Position numbers and translations under genes: made by a program
Notes under the pieces: generated by a model
The model's database searches: none
Told to the model about the DNA's origin: nothing
Seen by the model: only the letters and a program-made list of their open reading frames with translations
NCBI RefSeq assembly: GCF_004006235.1
Contig: NZ_CP034753.1
Location: 248,001 to 312,000, forward strand
Source: Agromyces sp. LHK192
GTDB lineage: Bacteria; Actinomycetota; Actinomycetes; Actinomycetales; Microbacteriaceae
Reading direction: 5' to 3'
DNA length: 64,000 bases
Shown: piece after piece, positions 7,931-16,986 of the stretch
Layout of the letters: every line of letters begins with the position of its first letter
Numbering within the stretch: position 1 is the stretch's first letter

Positions 7931-8671
7931 TCAGCCCGCCTCGCCCACCCGGATCGACCCGTTGGACGTGCGCAGGTCGAACGTGAACTCGCCGTCGGGG
8001 TCGTTCGCGAGGTCGACCTCGACCCCGCCGTTCGAGGTGGCGGTGTCCACGCGATAGCTCGCGGGCGGCGCGTCCACCTCGATCGACCCGTTCGACGTCT
8101 CGGCGGAGACATCCTGCGGCGTCTCGAGGTGCAGTTCGATCGCACCGTTGGACGACGCCGCCCGGATGCCGCCACCGGTGAGGCCGCGACCGACGACGCG
8201 TCCGTTCGAGGTCGACGCCTCGACGCTCCCGGTCACGCCGTCGAGCTCGACCAGGCCGTTCGAGGTGGACACGTCGACGTCGTGGACGCCCGAGAGCTCG
8301 ACGGCGCCGTTCGCGGTGCTGCCCGAGACGTCCAGGCCCTCCGGGACCTCCAGCACGTACTCGGCGGAGCAGTTCCGGCCGCAGCCGTGCAGCACGAGGG
8401 TGCCGCCGTCGACCTCGTGCGTCGCGTCGAACGACCGCTCGGCGCCGAAGTAGTGCAGGGTGCGTTCGATCGAGACCTCGGTGGCACCGGCCACGCCGCG
8501 CACCGTGACGGCGCCGGCGGGGTCGTCGATCTCGATCGCGGTCACCGCGTCGGTCACGACGGCATCGTCGGCGTGGGTCTGCGGCGGCCCCATGAACCAG
8601 CATCCGGACAGTCCGAGGGCGGCGGCGAGGACGACCGCGCTCGCGGCGATCGTGCGGGTGGTGGCGTGCAT
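7931..8671 (-). CDS. DUF4097-type beta-helical lipoprotein
   Basis: A 246-residue protein from ATG 8671, which has AGAGGG upstream. It has a signal peptide ending in the lipobox LSGC, so it should be lipidated and held on the outer face of the membrane. The mature part repeats the motif (T/S)SNG about every 18-22 residues: STANGAVEL, STSNGLVEL, STSNGRVVG, SSNGAIEL, TSNGSIEV, TSNGGVEV, TSNGSIRV. That pattern is the right-handed beta-helix of the DUF4097 adhesin-like family. Two cysteines (CGRNC) may form a disulfide. The role is unknown. It is divergent from the peptide transporter. Confidence 0.8.
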   Translation of the reverse strand: MHATTRTIAASAVVLAAALGLSGCWFMGPPQTHADDAVVTDAVTAIEIDDPAGAVTVRGVAGATEVSIERTLHYFGAERSFDATHEVDGGTLVLHGCGRNCSAEYVLEVPEGLDVSGSTANGAVELSGVHDVDVSTSNGLVELDGVTGSVEASTSNGRVVGRGLTGGGIRAASSNGAIELHLETPQDVSAETSNGSIEVDAPPASYRVDTATSNGGVEVDLANDPDGEFTFDLRTSNGSIRVGEAG

Positions 8672-8738
8672 GGGAACCCTCTGCTCTCGGTGCATCCGCA
8701 CCGTCGGCTCCGACGCTATCGGCGGCGGGAGCCTGGCG

Positions 8739-8758
8739 CCCGGGGGCTGACCCCCGGG
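8739..8758. promoter_or_regulatory. GC palindrome in the divergent promoter region
   Basis: CCCGGGGG, a 4-nt loop CTGA, then CCCCCGGG. It lies 68 bp upstream of the lipoprotein start and 84 bp upstream of the transporter start. It may be an operator or an RNA hairpin; nothing decides between these. Confidence 0.35.
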
Positions 8759-8841
8759 ACCGTGGGTCCGCGCACCCCCTGACGCGCGCAACCCCCGACG
8801 AGCGATCGCGGCGCGCGCACCGCGAGGACTAGGCTGCGCGC

Positions 8842-10359
8842 ATGGGCAGGGTCACCGAACCGGCCCCGGGGGAGTACGGTCCGCCTGAGCCGGGCGTGGA
8901 CGACGGCGGCGAACGCGACACCCGGGGCGACCACGGCTTCTTCGGGCAGCCGCGGCCGCTCGTGCACATCTTCGGGGTCGAGATGTGGGAGCGCTTCAGC
9001 TTCTACGGCATGCAGGGCATCCTGCTGCTCTACCTGTACTACTCCGCGGCCGAAGGCGGCCTCGGCATGGACCAGACCTCCGCCGCCGGCATCGTCGGCG
9101 CCTACGGGGGAGCGGTCTACCTCTCGACGATCCTCGGCGCGTGGCTCGCCGACCGCCTGTTCGGCAGCGAACGCGTGCTGTTCGTCTCGGCGATCGTGAT
9201 CATGGCCGGACACATCGCGCTGGCCGTGCTGCCCGGCTTCGTCGGCGTCGCGGTCGGGCTCGTGCTGGTCGCGCTCGGTTCGGGCGGACTGAAGGCGAAC
9301 GCGACGAGCGTGGTCGGCACGCTGTACTCGGCCGGCGATCCGCGCCGCGACGCCGGGTTCTCGATCTTCTACCTCGGCATCAACCTGGGTGCGTTCCTCG
9401 GCCCGATCGTCACCGGTGCGCTGCAGTCGACGGTGGGGTTCCATTGGGGGTTCGCGGCCGCGGCGGTCGGCATGGCCATCGGGTTGATCCAGTACGCGTT
9501 CGGCCGCAAGGGGCTCCCGCCCGAGGCATCCGTCGTCCCGAACCCGCTGCCGCCCGAGCGGCGGCTGCTCGTCATCGGCATCGGGATCGGCGGAGTCGTC
9601 GTGATCGCCGTCCTGGTGCTGACCGGGCTGATCACGGCGGAGAACCTCGTGACCTGGGTGATCGGCGCGACGGTCGCCGCGACGGTCGCGTACTTCATCG
9701 TGATCCTCGGCAGCAGCCGCATCAGCGCGGTCGAGCGCCGCCGCGTGGTCGGGTTCATCCCGCTGTTCATCGCGAGCGTCGCCTTCTGGTCGCTCTACCA
9801 GCAGCAGTTCACGGTGCTCACGATCTACTCCGACGAGCAGTTGAACCGGGATCTGTTCGGCTGGGAGATGCCGGTCTCGTGGGTGCAGTCGATCAACCCG
9901 ATCTTCATCATCATCCTGTCGGGCGTGTTCGCGGCGATCTGGACGAAGCTCGGCGACCGCCAACCGTCGACGCCGATCAAGTTCGCGCTCGGCACGGCGA
10001 TCATGGGGCTGGCGTTCCTGCTGTTCCTGCCGTTCGCCGGCGGCGGCGCGAACTCGACGCCGCTGCTGTGGATGGTGCTCATCCTGTTCGTCTTCACGGT
10101 CGCCGAACTGCTGCTCTCGCCGGTGGGGCTGTCGGTGACGACCAAGCTCGCGCCCGCGGTGTTCCACACGCAGATGGTCGCGCTGTTCTTCCTCTCGGTG
10201 GCGCTCGGCACCGCGATCGCGGGACTCCTGGCCGAGTTCTACACCGTCGTGGAAGAGGCGACCTACTTCGGAGTGCTCGGCGCGATCGCGATCGTGCTGG
10301 GTGCCGGGCTCGCCGTCGGCAGCCGGGGCGTGCTCAAGCTCATGTCGGGGGTGCGCTGA
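8842..10359 (+). CDS. POT-family proton-coupled oligopeptide transporter
   Basis: A 505-residue membrane protein with 12-14 predicted hydrophobic segments. The hallmark ExxERFxYYG motif appears as EMWERFSFYG near residue 48, followed by the FYLGINLGAFLGP block near 175 and the C-terminal ELLLSPVGLS. These mark the POT/PTR family of di- and tripeptide proton symporters in the inner membrane. The N-terminal 35 residues are acidic and polar. The gene stands alone between a divergent lipoprotein gene and a convergent membrane-anchored protein. Confidence 0.9.
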   Translation: MGRVTEPAPGEYGPPEPGVDDGGERDTRGDHGFFGQPRPLVHIFGVEMWERFSFYGMQGILLLYLYYSAAEGGLGMDQTSAAGIVGAYGGAVYLSTILGAWLADRLFGSERVLFVSAIVIMAGHIALAVLPGFVGVAVGLVLVALGSGGLKANATSVVGTLYSAGDPRRDAGFSIFYLGINLGAFLGPIVTGALQSTVGFHWGFAAAAVGMAIGLIQYAFGRKGLPPEASVVPNPLPPERRLLVIGIGIGGVVVIAVLVLTGLITAENLVTWVIGATVAATVAYFIVILGSSRISAVERRRVVGFIPLFIASVAFWSLYQQQFTVLTIYSDEQLNRDLFGWEMPVSWVQSINPIFIIILSGVFAAIWTKLGDRQPSTPIKFALGTAIMGLAFLLFLPFAGGGANSTPLLWMVLILFVFTVAELLLSPVGLSVTTKLAPAVFHTQMVALFFLSVALGTAIAGLLAEFYTVVEEATYFGVLGAIAIVLGAGLAVGSRGVLKLMSGVR

Positions 10360-10360
10360 A

Positions 10361-10378
10361 CGGCGCACAGGTGCGCCG
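10361..10378. terminator. Bidirectional hairpin between convergent genes
   Basis: CGGCGCAC and GTGCGCCG pair across a 2-nt gap directly after the transporter stop and 15 bp from the stop of the opposing gene. Probable shared terminator. Confidence 0.5.
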
Positions 10379-10392
10379 CGTGCAGGCCCGCG

Positions 10393-11181
10393 TCACTCGG
10401 CGACGACGCTGTCGAGGGTGACCGTGCCGTCGGCCGACCACGTCACGGCGAGACGCGGGAACGCGCCCGAGGCCGGAAACTCGACCTCGAGCCCCTCCTC
10501 GGGGAACCGGCCGTTCTCGGTGCAGGCGCCACCGCCCATGGCCTCCCTGGCGCCGACATCGGTCGACACCATGAACACTTGGACGCAGAGGTCGACGTCG
10601 TCACGGGAGCCGAAGATCTGCACCCCGTCGGAGCGGGTCGCGAGCAGGCGGTACGCGGGCACGCCGTTGCCCTCGTCGAAGCGCGCGGGAAACGGCGGCT
10701 CGTCGCTCGGCACGGCCTCGCGCGAGAACACCTTCGCCGCCTCGGTGTCGCCCGCGAACTCCAGCGACTCGAGGTACTCGGCCTGCGTGCGGGGCTCGGC
10801 GGACGCGCCCGGCGTCGGGCCGGGCGTCGGCGCGCCCGGTGCGCTGCCGCCCGTCGCGGCGCCGAGCTGCCAGCCCACGACGCCGCCCACGAGGAGCGCC
10901 GATGCCGCCGCGATGACGGTGATGCGGGTCCAGGTCCGTGACCCGCGCTCGGCGGCCGCGGCCTCCGGCGGCGCCTGCGAGGCGTCGGATTCGGGTGCGT
11001 CGGCGAGGTGCTCCGATCCGGCGTGCTCCGCTTCGGCGTGCTCCGCCGTTGGAGCGGCCTGTGCCGAAGCCCCGCCGGCGCTCGCGGCGAGCTCGCGGAG
11101 CGCGGCTTCGCGCTCCGCGTCGGTCGCCCCTGCACCGAAGGCGATCCGCTTCAGCTGCGTGGTCGGGTGTTCGTCGTCCAT
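10393..11181 (-). CDS. Single-pass membrane-anchored protein of unknown function
   Basis: A 262-residue protein with GGAGG before ATG 11181. Residues 1-80 are Ala/Glu-rich and probably cytoplasmic. One transmembrane helix follows (about 85-107, TRITVIAAASALLVGGVVGW), then a Pro/Gly linker and an extracytoplasmic domain of about 130 residues with two cysteines. The cytoplasmic N-terminus with a single helix and outer domain resembles the layout of anti-sigma or sensor proteins, but no family is recognised. No sigma factor gene is adjacent. Confidence 0.6.
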   Translation of the reverse strand: MDDEHPTTQLKRIAFGAGATDAEREAALRELAASAGGASAQAAPTAEHAEAEHAGSEHLADAPESDASQAPPEAAAAERGSRTWTRITVIAAASALLVGGVVGWQLGAATGGSAPGAPTPGPTPGASAEPRTQAEYLESLEFAGDTEAAKVFSREAVPSDEPPFPARFDEGNGVPAYRLLATRSDGVQIFGSRDDVDLCVQVFMVSTDVGAREAMGGGACTENGRFPEEGLEVEFPASGAFPRLAVTWSADGTVTLDSVVAE

Positions 11182-11291
11182 GTCGCCTCCGCGTCGAGTC
11201 GCCGGAGATCGTGCCGGGTTCCAACAGGATGCCGCAGCCGAGGAGCCGCAGCAATCCGGGCAGGCCGCCGCGAACGGCTACGATGCACGGG

Positions 11292-12035
11292 ATGCCCGGA
11301 ACCCTCGTGGTGATTCCCACGTTCAACGAGCGCGAGAACCTCGCCGCGATCATCGGTCGCGTGCGCGCCGCGGCGCCGGAGGCATCCGTGCTCGTCGTCG
11401 ATGACGCGTCGCCCGACGGCACCGGAGCGCTCGCCGAGGAGATCGCCGCGTCGGATGCCTCGGTCCACGTGCGGCACCGGGCGGGCAAGGAGGGGCTGGG
11501 AGCCGCCTACCTCGACGCGTTCGCATGGGCGCTCGACCGCGGCTACGACGTGATCGTGCAGATGGACGCCGACGGCTCGCATCGACCTGAGGACCTTCCC
11601 GGCCTGCTGCACGCCCTCGACGCGGACGCCGCGACGCCGGCGGACCTCGTCATCGGCTCGAGGTGGATCGACGGCGGTCGCATCGAGAACTGGCCGAAGC
11701 GCCGCGAGTGGCTGTCGCGCGGCGGCAGCGCCTACGCGCGACGTGCCCTGCGGGTGCCGACGCGTGACACGACGGCCGGGTACCGCGCGTTCCGCGCCGA
11801 CGCGTTGCGACGGATGCCCCTCGACGACGTGCACACCCGCGGCTACGGGTTCCAGGTCGACATGCTGTGGCACGCGCACGAGGCCGGGTTCCGAGTCGTC
11901 GAGGTGCCCGTCACGTTCGTCGAGCGCGAGCACGGCCGGTCGAAGATGACGATCGGGATCGTGGTCGAGGCGATGGCGAGGGTCACCGCGTGGGGCATCC
12001 GATCGCGATTCGCGCGGCGCGGCACCGGCGACTGA
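11292..12035 (+). CDS. Polyprenol monophosphomannose synthase (GT2 glycosyltransferase)
   Basis: A 247-residue GT2 enzyme with the starting block VVIPTFNERENL, the catalytic DDASPDGTG and the metal-binding MDADGSH, then RWIDGG. These match DPM1/Ppm1 enzymes that transfer mannose from GDP-mannose to polyprenyl phosphate for lipoglycan and glycoprotein mannosylation. It lacks the C-terminal GtrA-like membrane domain and so is the soluble form. An ATG at 11283 is also in frame; neither has a strong ribosome site. No acyltransferase partner is adjacent. Confidence 0.88.
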   Translation: MPGTLVVIPTFNERENLAAIIGRVRAAAPEASVLVVDDASPDGTGALAEEIAASDASVHVRHRAGKEGLGAAYLDAFAWALDRGYDVIVQMDADGSHRPEDLPGLLHALDADAATPADLVIGSRWIDGGRIENWPKRREWLSRGGSAYARRALRVPTRDTTAGYRAFRADALRRMPLDDVHTRGYGFQVDMLWHAHEAGFRVVEVPVTFVEREHGRSKMTIGIVVEAMARVTAWGIRSRFARRGTGD

Positions 12036-12142
12036 CGGATGCCCCCCGCGCGGTCCGGACGATTCGTCGGGTCGTCGCGACGAACGGTCGGGCGTCGGAC
12101 CGCGCCGCTCGGGAGGCTGGAACCGACCCCGAAGGAGGCGCC

Positions 12143-13396
12143 ATGCCGACCGAATCCCCGAGCACCGGCTCGACCACGCTGCCGCACCCGTCGCCGCACA
12201 CGGCGGCTTCCACCGGGCACAGCTCGTCCGGCGCACCGACCGGGTCGCGCGCCCGCTGGGGCGCCGTCGTCGCGCTCGCGCTGGGCATCTTCACGCTCGT
12301 CGCCAGCGAGTTCCTTCCGGCGAGCCTGCTCTCGCCGATCGCGGCCGACCTCGGGGTGACCGAGGGGGCTGCCGGGCAGCTCGTCACGGCGACGAGCGTC
12401 ATCGGCATCGTCGGGGGGCCGCTCGTGGTCTCGGCGCTGCCGCGCCTGGACCGGCGCTGGGTGATGGCCGGACTGACCACGCTCGCGATCGTGTCGAACG
12501 TGCTGGTCGCGATCTCGCCGGCCTTCGGGCTCATGCTCGCCTCGCGGCTGCTGCTGGGCCTCGCGATCTCGGGCTTCTGGGCGATGTCGCTGGCGGTGAC
12601 CGCGCAGCTCGTGCCGGCCGGCAGCCTCGGGCGTGCGATGACCGTCGTCAACACCGGTGTCTCGATCGCGACCATCGCGGCGGTCCCCGCCGGGGCATTC
12701 CTGGGCGAGCTGATCGGTTGGCGCGCGGTGTTCCTCGGCGCTGCCGCGGCGGGGGTGATCGCGCTCGCCGCCCAGCTGTTCACGCTGCCGTCGGTGCCGC
12801 CGACCGGTGCCCCGGGCTTCGGCACGCTGGCGCGGACGGCGGCGAGGCCGGTCGTCGCGCTCGGCATCCTCTCGATCGTGCTCGTCGCCGGCGGCCACTT
12901 CGCGAGCTTCACGTACCTGCGACCCGCGTTCGAGACCGTCGACGGGATCAACCCGGCACTCCTCGCGGCGCTCCTCGCGGTGTTCGGCGTCGCCTCGTTC
13001 GTCGGGAACCTCGCCGCGGGTCCGCTGGCCGACCGCCGGCCGGCGGTCCTCGTGATCGCCGCGCCGACCCTGATCGGGGCCGCGACGGTGCTCTTCGCGA
13101 TCTCGGGCCAGCACCTCGCGGTCGCGGCCGTCTCGGTCGTCGTGTGGGGCGTCGGCTTCGGGGCGGTGCCGACCATGGTCCAGACGTGGATCGCGCGCGT
13201 CGCTCCCGACCGCCTCGAGAGCGCCGGCGGGCTCGTCGTGATGGCGTTCCAGATCGCGATCACCGTCGGGGCGGCGGTCGGCGGACTGCTCGTCGATGCG
13301 GTGGGCATCCAGGCGGTCCTGCTCGCCGGAGGCGTCGCGGCGGTGGCCGGTGGGCTCGTGCTCACGGCCGCGTCACCGCGCGGCGTCCGGGCCTGA
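12143..13396 (+). CDS. MFS transporter, DHA1-type efflux (NepI/AraJ-like)
   Basis: A 417-residue protein with AAGGAGG 5-11 nt upstream of ATG 12143. A polar Ser/Thr-rich head of about 35 residues is followed by 12 hydrophobic segments. The first transmembrane segment carries ASEFLPASLLSPIAADL, characteristic of the drug/nucleoside/sugar DHA1 exporters. The substrate is uncertain. The gene is convergent with the AraC regulator, stops being 1 nt apart. Confidence 0.85.
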   Translation: MPTESPSTGSTTLPHPSPHTAASTGHSSSGAPTGSRARWGAVVALALGIFTLVASEFLPASLLSPIAADLGVTEGAAGQLVTATSVIGIVGGPLVVSALPRLDRRWVMAGLTTLAIVSNVLVAISPAFGLMLASRLLLGLAISGFWAMSLAVTAQLVPAGSLGRAMTVVNTGVSIATIAAVPAGAFLGELIGWRAVFLGAAAAGVIALAAQLFTLPSVPPTGAPGFGTLARTAARPVVALGILSIVLVAGGHFASFTYLRPAFETVDGINPALLAALLAVFGVASFVGNLAAGPLADRRPAVLVIAAPTLIGAATVLFAISGQHLAVAAVSVVVWGVGFGAVPTMVQTWIARVAPDRLESAGGLVVMAFQIAITVGAAVGGLLVDAVGIQAVLLAGGVAAVAGGLVLTAASPRGVRA

Positions 13397-13397
13397 C

Positions 13398-14378
13398 TCA
13401 GGCGACCGCAGGCACGGCCTGGAGGTCGTCCCCGATGGGCGCCGCCGATCCGACCCGCACGGCCTGCTCCCGTTCGCGGCGCCACCGGCTCGGGGCCACG
13501 CCGCTGTGGCGGCGGAAGGCACGGCTGAACCCGTCCTCGCTGTCGTAGCCGAGTCGATAGGCGATACCGCTGACCGGTTCGCCGTTGCGGAGCATCCGTT
13601 CGGCGTGCGTCATCCGCACCCGGGTGACGTACCGGGCGGGCGTGTCCCCGATGGCGGCGCGGAACTGCTCGGCGAACTGCGACCGGGAGGCGTGCGCGAC
13701 TCGGGCCAGTGCGTCGACCGTCCACGGCGATCCGGGTTCGGCATGGATCGCAGCGAGCGCGAGGCCCAGGCTGTGGTCGTTCGCCGCCGCGAGCCACGGC
13801 CGTGCGCTGCCGCAGCCGTGCTCGAGCCAGAACCGCACCGCGGCCGAGACGGCGACGTCGGTGAGTCCGGCGACCACGGCACTCGAGCCGGGGCGCGCCC
13901 GGCCGGCCTCGGCGGCGATCGTGTCGAGCACCGAGGCGAGGCCCGGCTCCTGACGCCGGAAGTCGTACGAGAAGAGCACGTCGGGCATCGCGCGGATCAT
14001 CAGGGGATGCGTGCCGAGCAGCTCGACCGAGGCGCTGAGGAGGCGGGTGTCGCGTTCGGCGCGGATCACGATGCTCCCGCCGCGCGGCAGGAGCGCGAAG
14101 CTGCCGCATTCGATGCGGTACACGACGTCATCGTGCACGAGCTCGATCTCGCCCGACAGCACGAAGTGGAACCGCGTGCCGGCGTGGTCTTCGACCGAGG
14201 CGGCCCCGGCTCCGAGTCCACGATGCGTGAACGCCTGCAACGACCAGTGCAGGTGGTCCATGAGCCGGTCGATCGTCGCCGCGTCGTCGATCGCCGCGCC
14301 GCGTGGTCGGGGGTCCTCGAGCATGCACATGAGGGGTGCAATCGTCGCGGGCCGCTCGCCATTCCCGCGACGGGACAT
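13398..14378 (-). CDS. AraC-family transcriptional regulator
   Basis: A 326-residue protein. An N-terminal cupin-like sensor domain (about 30-170, including HFVLSGEIELVHDD) resembles the AraC_binding/cupin_6 type. A C-terminal double helix-turn-helix follows from about residue 215 (WTVDALARVAHASRSQFAEQ, then GIAYRLGYDSEDGFSRAF). ATG 14378 lies 1 nt after the stop of the upstream ROK gene, so the two are probably coupled; an internal start at 14330 is also possible. Regulators of this shape often control the adjacent MFS exporter, which here is convergent. Confidence 0.85.
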   Translation of the reverse strand: MSRRGNGERPATIAPLMCMLEDPRPRGAAIDDAATIDRLMDHLHWSLQAFTHRGLGAGAASVEDHAGTRFHFVLSGEIELVHDDVVYRIECGSFALLPRGGSIVIRAERDTRLLSASVELLGTHPLMIRAMPDVLFSYDFRRQEPGLASVLDTIAAEAGRARPGSSAVVAGLTDVAVSAAVRFWLEHGCGSARPWLAAANDHSLGLALAAIHAEPGSPWTVDALARVAHASRSQFAEQFRAAIGDTPARYVTRVRMTHAERMLRNGEPVSGIAYRLGYDSEDGFSRAFRRHSGVAPSRWRREREQAVRVGSAAPIGDDLQAVPAVA

Positions 14379-14379
14379 C

Positions 14380-15621
14380 TCAGCCCGCGAGGCGCATCGG
14401 TTCGGCGAGCAGGCGGGCGCGGGCGCGGCTGCGCGCGCCGATCAGTGCCGACTCCGGTCCGGCGGCGGCGGCGACGATCAGCGGGATCGAGCTGATCGCG
14501 CCGCCCGCGATGGTCGGCCGGTTCTCGCGGAACGCGGCGTCGATGTCGTCGAGGTGCCGCCCCCAGTACCCGCCGACCACGATCACGGTGGGGTCGACGG
14601 CCGGAACGACGACCTGCAGGGTGCGACCGATCCAGAGGGCCGCGTCGAGCCACGCCCAGCGGGCGCGGTCGTCGGCGGCGTCGATACGGCGTTCCAGTTC
14701 GGCGACGGCGGCGACACGTCCGGCGCCGGCGTCGAGGTCGGCGAGCCCGGCCCGTTCGAGGACATGGCCCGGGTCGGCGACGGTGGCGAGGCATCCCCGC
14801 TGTCCGCACGCGCAGCGCACGCCGTTCGGCACGATCGGCAGGTGTGCGATCGAGGCGGCGAGGCCGTGTGCGCCGCGCATCGGCCGATCGTCGACGACGA
14901 TCGCCGCCGCGACCGCCGCGTCGCCCTCCAGGTACAGCAGGTCGGTCACGCCCAGCGCGGATGCCTCGGCCGATGCCGATGCGATCGCCGACGGCAGCAG
15001 CACGATCGGCTGCGGGAGGGTCTGCTCGAGATCGGCGAGCACCGCAACCCTCGCGCGGAGTTGGGCGAGCACGTCGAGCGGCTCGTCGCCGAAGCGCGCG
15101 CCCTCGACGACGACCGCGGGGCTGCCGGCGACCGCACCGTCGACGAGCACGGTGAGGTCGGCGACCGGCGTGCCGCGTCGTTCGCTCGACGCGACGGCCC
15201 GGGTCAGCACGGCGGCGAGCAGGTCGAGCACGAGCGCTGGGGCGGCGTCGGGCCCGTATGGCTCGGTGAACCGGGCGACCTCCGTGCCGTCGAGGGTCGC
15301 CACGGTGGCGATCGCCTCGTCGGCGGCGAGCTCGGTGGTCAGCAGGACGTGGTGGGCGGCGACGAGGGCGAGCGGGGTCGCGCGGCCGTCGGCGGGATCC
15401 GGTTCCTCGGTGAGCACGCCGGCGTCGAGCAGGCGGGCGATGACGCCGGTCACGGCGCTGCGGCCCAGGCCGGTGGCGGCGGCCAGTTCGCTCCGCGTCG
15501 AGGGTCCGTGGTCGACCAGGTGGTCGAGCAGGAGGATGGAGTGCTGGAGGCGGGCGCCGTCGAGGGGGGCCGACTCGGGTGGGGCGGGGGGATCACCCAG
15601 CTGCGTCATGGATGCAAGCAT
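14380..15621 (-). CDS. ROK-family transcriptional regulator
   Basis: A 413-residue protein from ATG 15621 (ATG 15609 is also possible). Residues 20-85 form a MarR-like winged helix (STRSELAAATGLGRSAVTG). The rest is a ROK domain with the zinc-binding CACGQRGC near residue 285. The usual ROK sugar-kinase ATP motif is degraded and the early ADIG-type block is poor, so a regulator is more likely than a kinase. These proteins typically sense sugars or sugar phosphates. It is followed at once by the AraC gene. Confidence 0.82.
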   Translation of the reverse strand: MLASMTQLGDPPAPPESAPLDGARLQHSILLLDHLVDHGPSTRSELAAATGLGRSAVTGVIARLLDAGVLTEEPDPADGRATPLALVAAHHVLLTTELAADEAIATVATLDGTEVARFTEPYGPDAAPALVLDLLAAVLTRAVASSERRGTPVADLTVLVDGAVAGSPAVVVEGARFGDEPLDVLAQLRARVAVLADLEQTLPQPIVLLPSAIASASAEASALGVTDLLYLEGDAAVAAAIVVDDRPMRGAHGLAASIAHLPIVPNGVRCACGQRGCLATVADPGHVLERAGLADLDAGAGRVAAVAELERRIDAADDRARWAWLDAALWIGRTLQVVVPAVDPTVIVVGGYWGRHLDDIDAAFRENRPTIAGGAISSIPLIVAAAAGPESALIGARSRARARLLAEPMRLAG

Positions 15622-15672
15622 GCGGGCAGCGCGCCCGCGGGGCACGTCCCCCGAACAGGGGGTGTCGCTCGG

Positions 15673-16251
15673 TCAGTCGCCGTCCCGGGGAAGCAGTCCT
15701 GCCACCAGCGCGTCGACGATGTCGTCGGTCGAGGCGTCGGGGTCGATCGGGCTCGTGAGCCGGTCGAGCAGCAGGCCGTCGATCGCATAGTGGAACAGGG
15801 CGACCTCGCGTCGCCCGCCGGGCAGGCCCGCGCCGACGTTGAACGCGACGTCGGCTTCGAACCCGGCGCGTTGCCAGGCGCCGAGCACGGCGGCGAGTTC
15901 GGGGCGACGGCTCGACTCGATCCGGAGCTCGAAGAGGGCGATCGTCACTTCGCGCTCGGTCGTCAGCCTTCGGACGATGTCGCGGAGGTAGTCGGCGAAG
16001 AGTTCGCGGCTCGGCGGCTCGGCCCCGCGTCGGTCGAGGTCGTCGGGCGTCGGCGCCAGTCGTTCGCCGATGCGCGAGACGAGCCCGTCGATGAGCGCCT
16101 CGCGGCTGCGGAAGTAGTTGGAGGCCGTGCCGGTCGGCACCCCGGCGGCGAGGTCGACCGCGCGGTGGGTGAGCCCGCGCGAACCCTCGCGGGCGAGCAC
16201 CGTGAGGCCCGCGTCGGCCAGCATCCGGCGGCGTTCCTCGTTCTTGGCCAT
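15673..16251 (-). CDS. TetR-family regulator, divergent from a DHFR-like reductase
   Basis: A 192-residue protein. The N-terminal helix-turn-helix is GLTHRAVDLAAGVPTGTASN followed by YFRSREALIDGL. The rest is an all-helical ligand domain. The gene is divergent from the DHFR-like reductase with a 72-bp gap that contains a strong palindrome at 16295-16314, so it probably represses that neighbour and itself. The ligand is unknown. Confidence 0.85.
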   Translation of the reverse strand: MAKNEERRRMLADAGLTVLAREGSRGLTHRAVDLAAGVPTGTASNYFRSREALIDGLVSRIGERLAPTPDDLDRRGAEPPSRELFADYLRDIVRRLTTEREVTIALFELRIESSRRPELAAVLGAWQRAGFEADVAFNVGAGLPGGRREVALFHYAIDGLLLDRLTSPIDPDASTDDIVDALVAGLLPRDGD

Positions 16252-16294
16252 GGCTCGATGGTAGCGGAACCACTACAGGTGATGTACATTGCTG

Positions 16295-16314
16295 ATCACT
16301 ACACCTGTTGTGAT
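16295..16314. promoter_or_regulatory. TetR-type operator
   Basis: ATCACTACACCTGTTGTGAT is a 20-bp imperfect palindrome (ATCAC-ACA--TGT-GTGAT), 9 bp upstream of the reductase ATG. A weaker half-copy lies at 16269-16288 nearer the TetR start. The location suggests control of both divergent genes. Confidence 0.6.
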
Positions 16315-16323
16315 TGGAGCATC

Positions 16324-16908
16324 ATGCGAGAACTCGTCTACTACGTCGCCGTGTCGCTCGACGGATACATCGCGGCCCCCGACGGCCGGTTCGACGACTT
16401 CCTCTTCGAGGGCGACCACATGGAGGGCATCAACGCGCGGTACGCCGAGACGATCCCCACCGACATCGCCGCGGCCGTCGGCATCGAGCGATCCGACGAC
16501 CCCGTGTTCGACACCGTGCTCATGGGCTGGAACACGTACTCCGTGCCCGGTGCGCCGGCCAGCCCCTACCGGCACCTCCGGCAGGTCGTGTTCAGTCGGA
16601 CGCACGCCGACGACGACCTCGGGGCGCCCGAGCACCTCGAGGTCACCGCGGAGGATCCGGTCGAGGTCGTGCGCCGACTCAAGGCCGAGCAGGGCCGGGC
16701 GATCTGGCTCTGCGGCGGCGGCGAGCTCGCCTCGGCGCTGATCGGCGAGATCGACCGGCTCGTGCTCAAGCGGCAGCCGCTGCTGTTCGGCGCGGGAATC
16801 CCGCTGTTCGCGCCCGGGGCCTACGAGCCCCGGCTGTTCACCGAGGTCGAGACGACCGTGTACCGCACGGGGGTCGTGTTCTCCGAGTTCGAACGTGTGC
16901 GGGCCTGA
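16324..16908 (+). CDS. Dihydrofolate reductase-like (RibD C-terminal) family protein
   Basis: A 194-residue protein with the start ELVYYVAVSLDGYIAAPDG and the C-terminal IWLCGGGELASAL, the two landmarks of the RibD_C/DHFR-like fold that binds NADPH. Many stand-alone members reduce unknown substrates and are not folate enzymes. It is controlled in all likelihood by the divergent TetR gene through the palindrome just upstream. A perfect hairpin follows 4 nt after its stop. Confidence 0.85.
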   Translation: MRELVYYVAVSLDGYIAAPDGRFDDFLFEGDHMEGINARYAETIPTDIAAAVGIERSDDPVFDTVLMGWNTYSVPGAPASPYRHLRQVVFSRTHADDDLGAPEHLEVTAEDPVEVVRRLKAEQGRAIWLCGGGELASALIGEIDRLVLKRQPLLFGAGIPLFAPGAYEPRLFTEVETTVYRTGVVFSEFERVRA

Positions 16909-16912
16909 AGTG

Positions 16913-16942
16913 AGCGGTGCCCGGCGCCTGCCGGGCACCGCT
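16913..16942. terminator. Hairpin terminator after the DHFR-like gene
   Basis: AGCGGTGCCCGGC and its exact complement (16930-16942) form a 13-bp stem with a 4-nt loop, 4 nt past the stop. It sits between two convergent genes and may serve both. Confidence 0.75.
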
Positions 16943-16986
16943 CCGCCGCGCCGGTACGTCCGTGACGGATGACCGGCCCGCGTCGC

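Noticed and set aside
11983..14109. 708-residue minus-strand frame across the MFS and AraC genes
   Set aside because: It spans two real genes with family matches and has shadow-type composition.
14380..15621. ROK sugar kinase
   Set aside because: An N-terminal winged helix is present and the kinase ATP motif is degraded, so it is called a regulator.
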